5,433 nt of DNA from Deltaproteobacteria bacterium. Lineage in GTDB: Bacteria > Desulfobacterota_B > Binatia > UBA9968. The stretch spans positions 1 through 5,433 of the forward strand of contig JACZQL010000144.1 of assembly GCA_022545745.1 (NCBI GenBank), given 5' to 3'. Made by a program: the position numbers and the translations under genes. The notes under the pieces were generated by a model that saw only the letters and a program-made list of their open reading frames with translations, ran no database searches and was not told where the DNA came from. Shown in pieces: positions 4,655-5,433 of the stretch (position 1 is its first letter; each line of letters starts with the position of its first letter).

Positions 4655-5432
4655 ACATGCCAACCACTTGTTTTCTCAAGGGTTCTTGAATTAACACCTG
4701 ATTAGGTTTCGGTAAAGGTTTCGGTTTTGCTGCTTTTAGGGCCGCTTTTCCGAACGTACCTTGTCCTCCAAGCCATCGCCCGTATCTGCTGAAAATCATC
4801 GCTCCCGATGTCCCGACGTATTCGGCTATTTGCTTCGGATTTTCCCTATACGATAGCTGCACGGAAATGAAAGTATGTCGTGTGTGATAGAAATCCCGAT
4901 GTCTAATCTTCAGCACCGCAAGCGCCCCCTGGAAGTAGTGATCACCAAAGTTAAGGTGGTTGATGGGGCTTCCGTCCCGCTGAGTAAAGATGTAGTCCCC
5001 TGGCTGTGCTCTCAATGGCTTTATTTGCTTTAGGTAGTCGAGCACGTTCTCATTTAAGGTGATTGTCCGGTTGCTTGCCGTCGTTTTGGTTTCGCTTTCT
5101 TCGTACTCGGTGCGAGAGCTGTCGATTGACAGCGTTCCCGCCCGCAAGTCCAAGTCCCGCCAGCGGCGAGCTGTAAGCTCCGATGGCCGTGCTCCGGTCC
5201 AGAAAAGCGCATACAGGAACACACATCCGCTCGGCCACTTTGCCCAATGCTTGGCGAACATGAAATCTATGATCTCGTCGCGCTCGGCTTCGGTGAACGG
5301 ATCGGGCTGTGGCGATACCGTTTGCGGCCACCACTTAGGGGGCAGATCGTCAAACGGGTTTCGCTTTATCACCTTCTCCGCCTTGGCATCTCGGAAAAAA
5401 GCCCGTAGCGTGGCGTTAATCGCGTTTTTAGC
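4608..5432 (-). CDS. Tyrosine-recombinase integrase, C-terminal part, of a tRNA-Leu-integrated element
   Basis: 274 codons in the window; the N-terminus lies beyond the right edge, as the frame is open through AKNAINATLRAFFRDAKAEK without a start signal. Residues are numbered from the first complete codon (5430-5432). The start is the end of the core-binding (SAM-like) domain; the rest is the catalytic domain. Visible catalytic residues are Arg82 (TGARPSE), Lys116 (ETKTTASN), His183-x-Arg185-His186 (FYHTRHTFIS) and the probable nucleophile Tyr217 (FSRYGRW). The position usually held by His or Trp appears to be Thr208 (YVGTSGAM), a form I recall from phage integrases with an Arm-type N-terminus. 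After Tyr217 comes a Lys/Pro-rich tail. The last residues, RGGGLEPPRPFEH, are simply the antisense reading of the tRNA gene, with the stop TAG at 4608-4610. The enzyme would insert and excise the element at tRNA-Leu. Confidence 0.88.
   Translation of the reverse strand, partial: AKNAINATLRAFFRDAKAEKVIKRNPFDDLPPKWWPQTVSPQPDPFTEAERDEIIDFMFAKHWAKWPSGCVFLYALFWTGARPSELTARRWRDLDLRAGTLSIDSSRTEYEESETKTTASNRTITLNENVLDYLKQIKPLRAQPGDYIFTQRDGSPINHLNFGDHYFQGALAVLKIRHRDFYHTRHTFISVQLSYRENPKQIAEYVGTSGAMIFSRYGRWLGGQGTFGKAALKAAKPKPLPKPNQVLIQEPLRKQVVGMLVRGGGLEPPRPFEH
4617..4654. other. Likely attachment site (att core) in the 3' half of tRNA-Leu
   Basis: The integrase points at, and overlaps, the 3' half of the tRNA. 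Tyrosine integrases commonly use the T-arm to 3'-end segment (sometimes from the anticodon loop) as their attachment core, with the element supplying a replacement 3' end. The intact cloverleaf agrees with this. The exact core limits cannot be set without the second copy at the far end of the element, so these limits are approximate. Confidence 0.5.
4704..4725. repeat. Two tandem AGGTTTCGGT repeats at the element end
   Basis: AGGTTTCGGT occurs at 4704-4713 and again at 4716-4725, a 12-base period. The repeats lie within the integrase coding frame and encode the repeated Pro-Lys-Pro unit of its tail (PKPLPKP). Short direct repeats about 50 bases from an att core can be Arm-type integrase or excisionase binding sites, but a simple coding repeat is equally possible. 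Confidence 0.3.
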
Positions 5433-5433
5433 C

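Overview
The window looks like chromosomal sequence from a didermic (outer-membrane) bacterium, with the left end of an integrated mobile element entering from the right. The outer-membrane inference rests on a tolQ-tolR-tolA/tonB-type cluster. The protein sequences resemble homologues from Deltaproteobacteria, Nitrospirae or NC10 (Methylomirabilota)-like lineages. That is an impression from memory of the families, not a search result, and I do not name a genus.

Layout, left to right. Positions 1-1868 on the minus strand hold an envelope energy-transduction operon read leftwards: tolQ (1128-1868), a 182-base gap full of hairpins, tolR (523-945), and a GTG-started TolA/TonB-like protein (519 to beyond the left edge). 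Positions 1869-2167 are a divergent intergenic region. It contains an AT-rich promoter with a palindrome next to tolQ, and a long-range 19-base inverted repeat whose right arm contains the ribosome binding site of the next gene. Positions 2168-4513 on the plus strand hold a glycolytic/secretion cluster: pgk and tpiA, overlapping by ATGA, then secG. Positions 4568-4654 are tRNA-Leu(GAG) with an encoded CCA. From 4608 to the right edge, on the minus strand, lies a tyrosine-recombinase integrase that continues past the edge. Its reading frame runs backwards through the 3' half of the tRNA gene and stops in the anticodon stem.

How they work together: TolQ and TolR form the inner-membrane proton-driven motor that energises the TolA/TonB-type protein across the periplasm. 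Pgk and TpiA are consecutive glycolysis/gluconeogenesis enzymes. SecG is a subunit of the SecYEG translocon, and its linkage to tRNA-Leu(GAG) matches the secG-leuU pair known in Escherichia coli. The integrase marks tRNA-Leu as the attachment site of a genomic island or prophage lying to the right.

The protein-coding genes are ordinary. The points most worth a second look are: (a) the integrase/tRNA overlap, which suggests that integration changes the integrase C-terminus; (b) the row of four hairpins between tolQ and tolR, in which all three imperfect pairs become G-U wobbles only in the tol-sense RNA; and (c) the 19-base inverted repeat that could sequester the pgk ribosome binding site. 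I found no CRISPR array, insertion sequence or convincing new multi-gene system.
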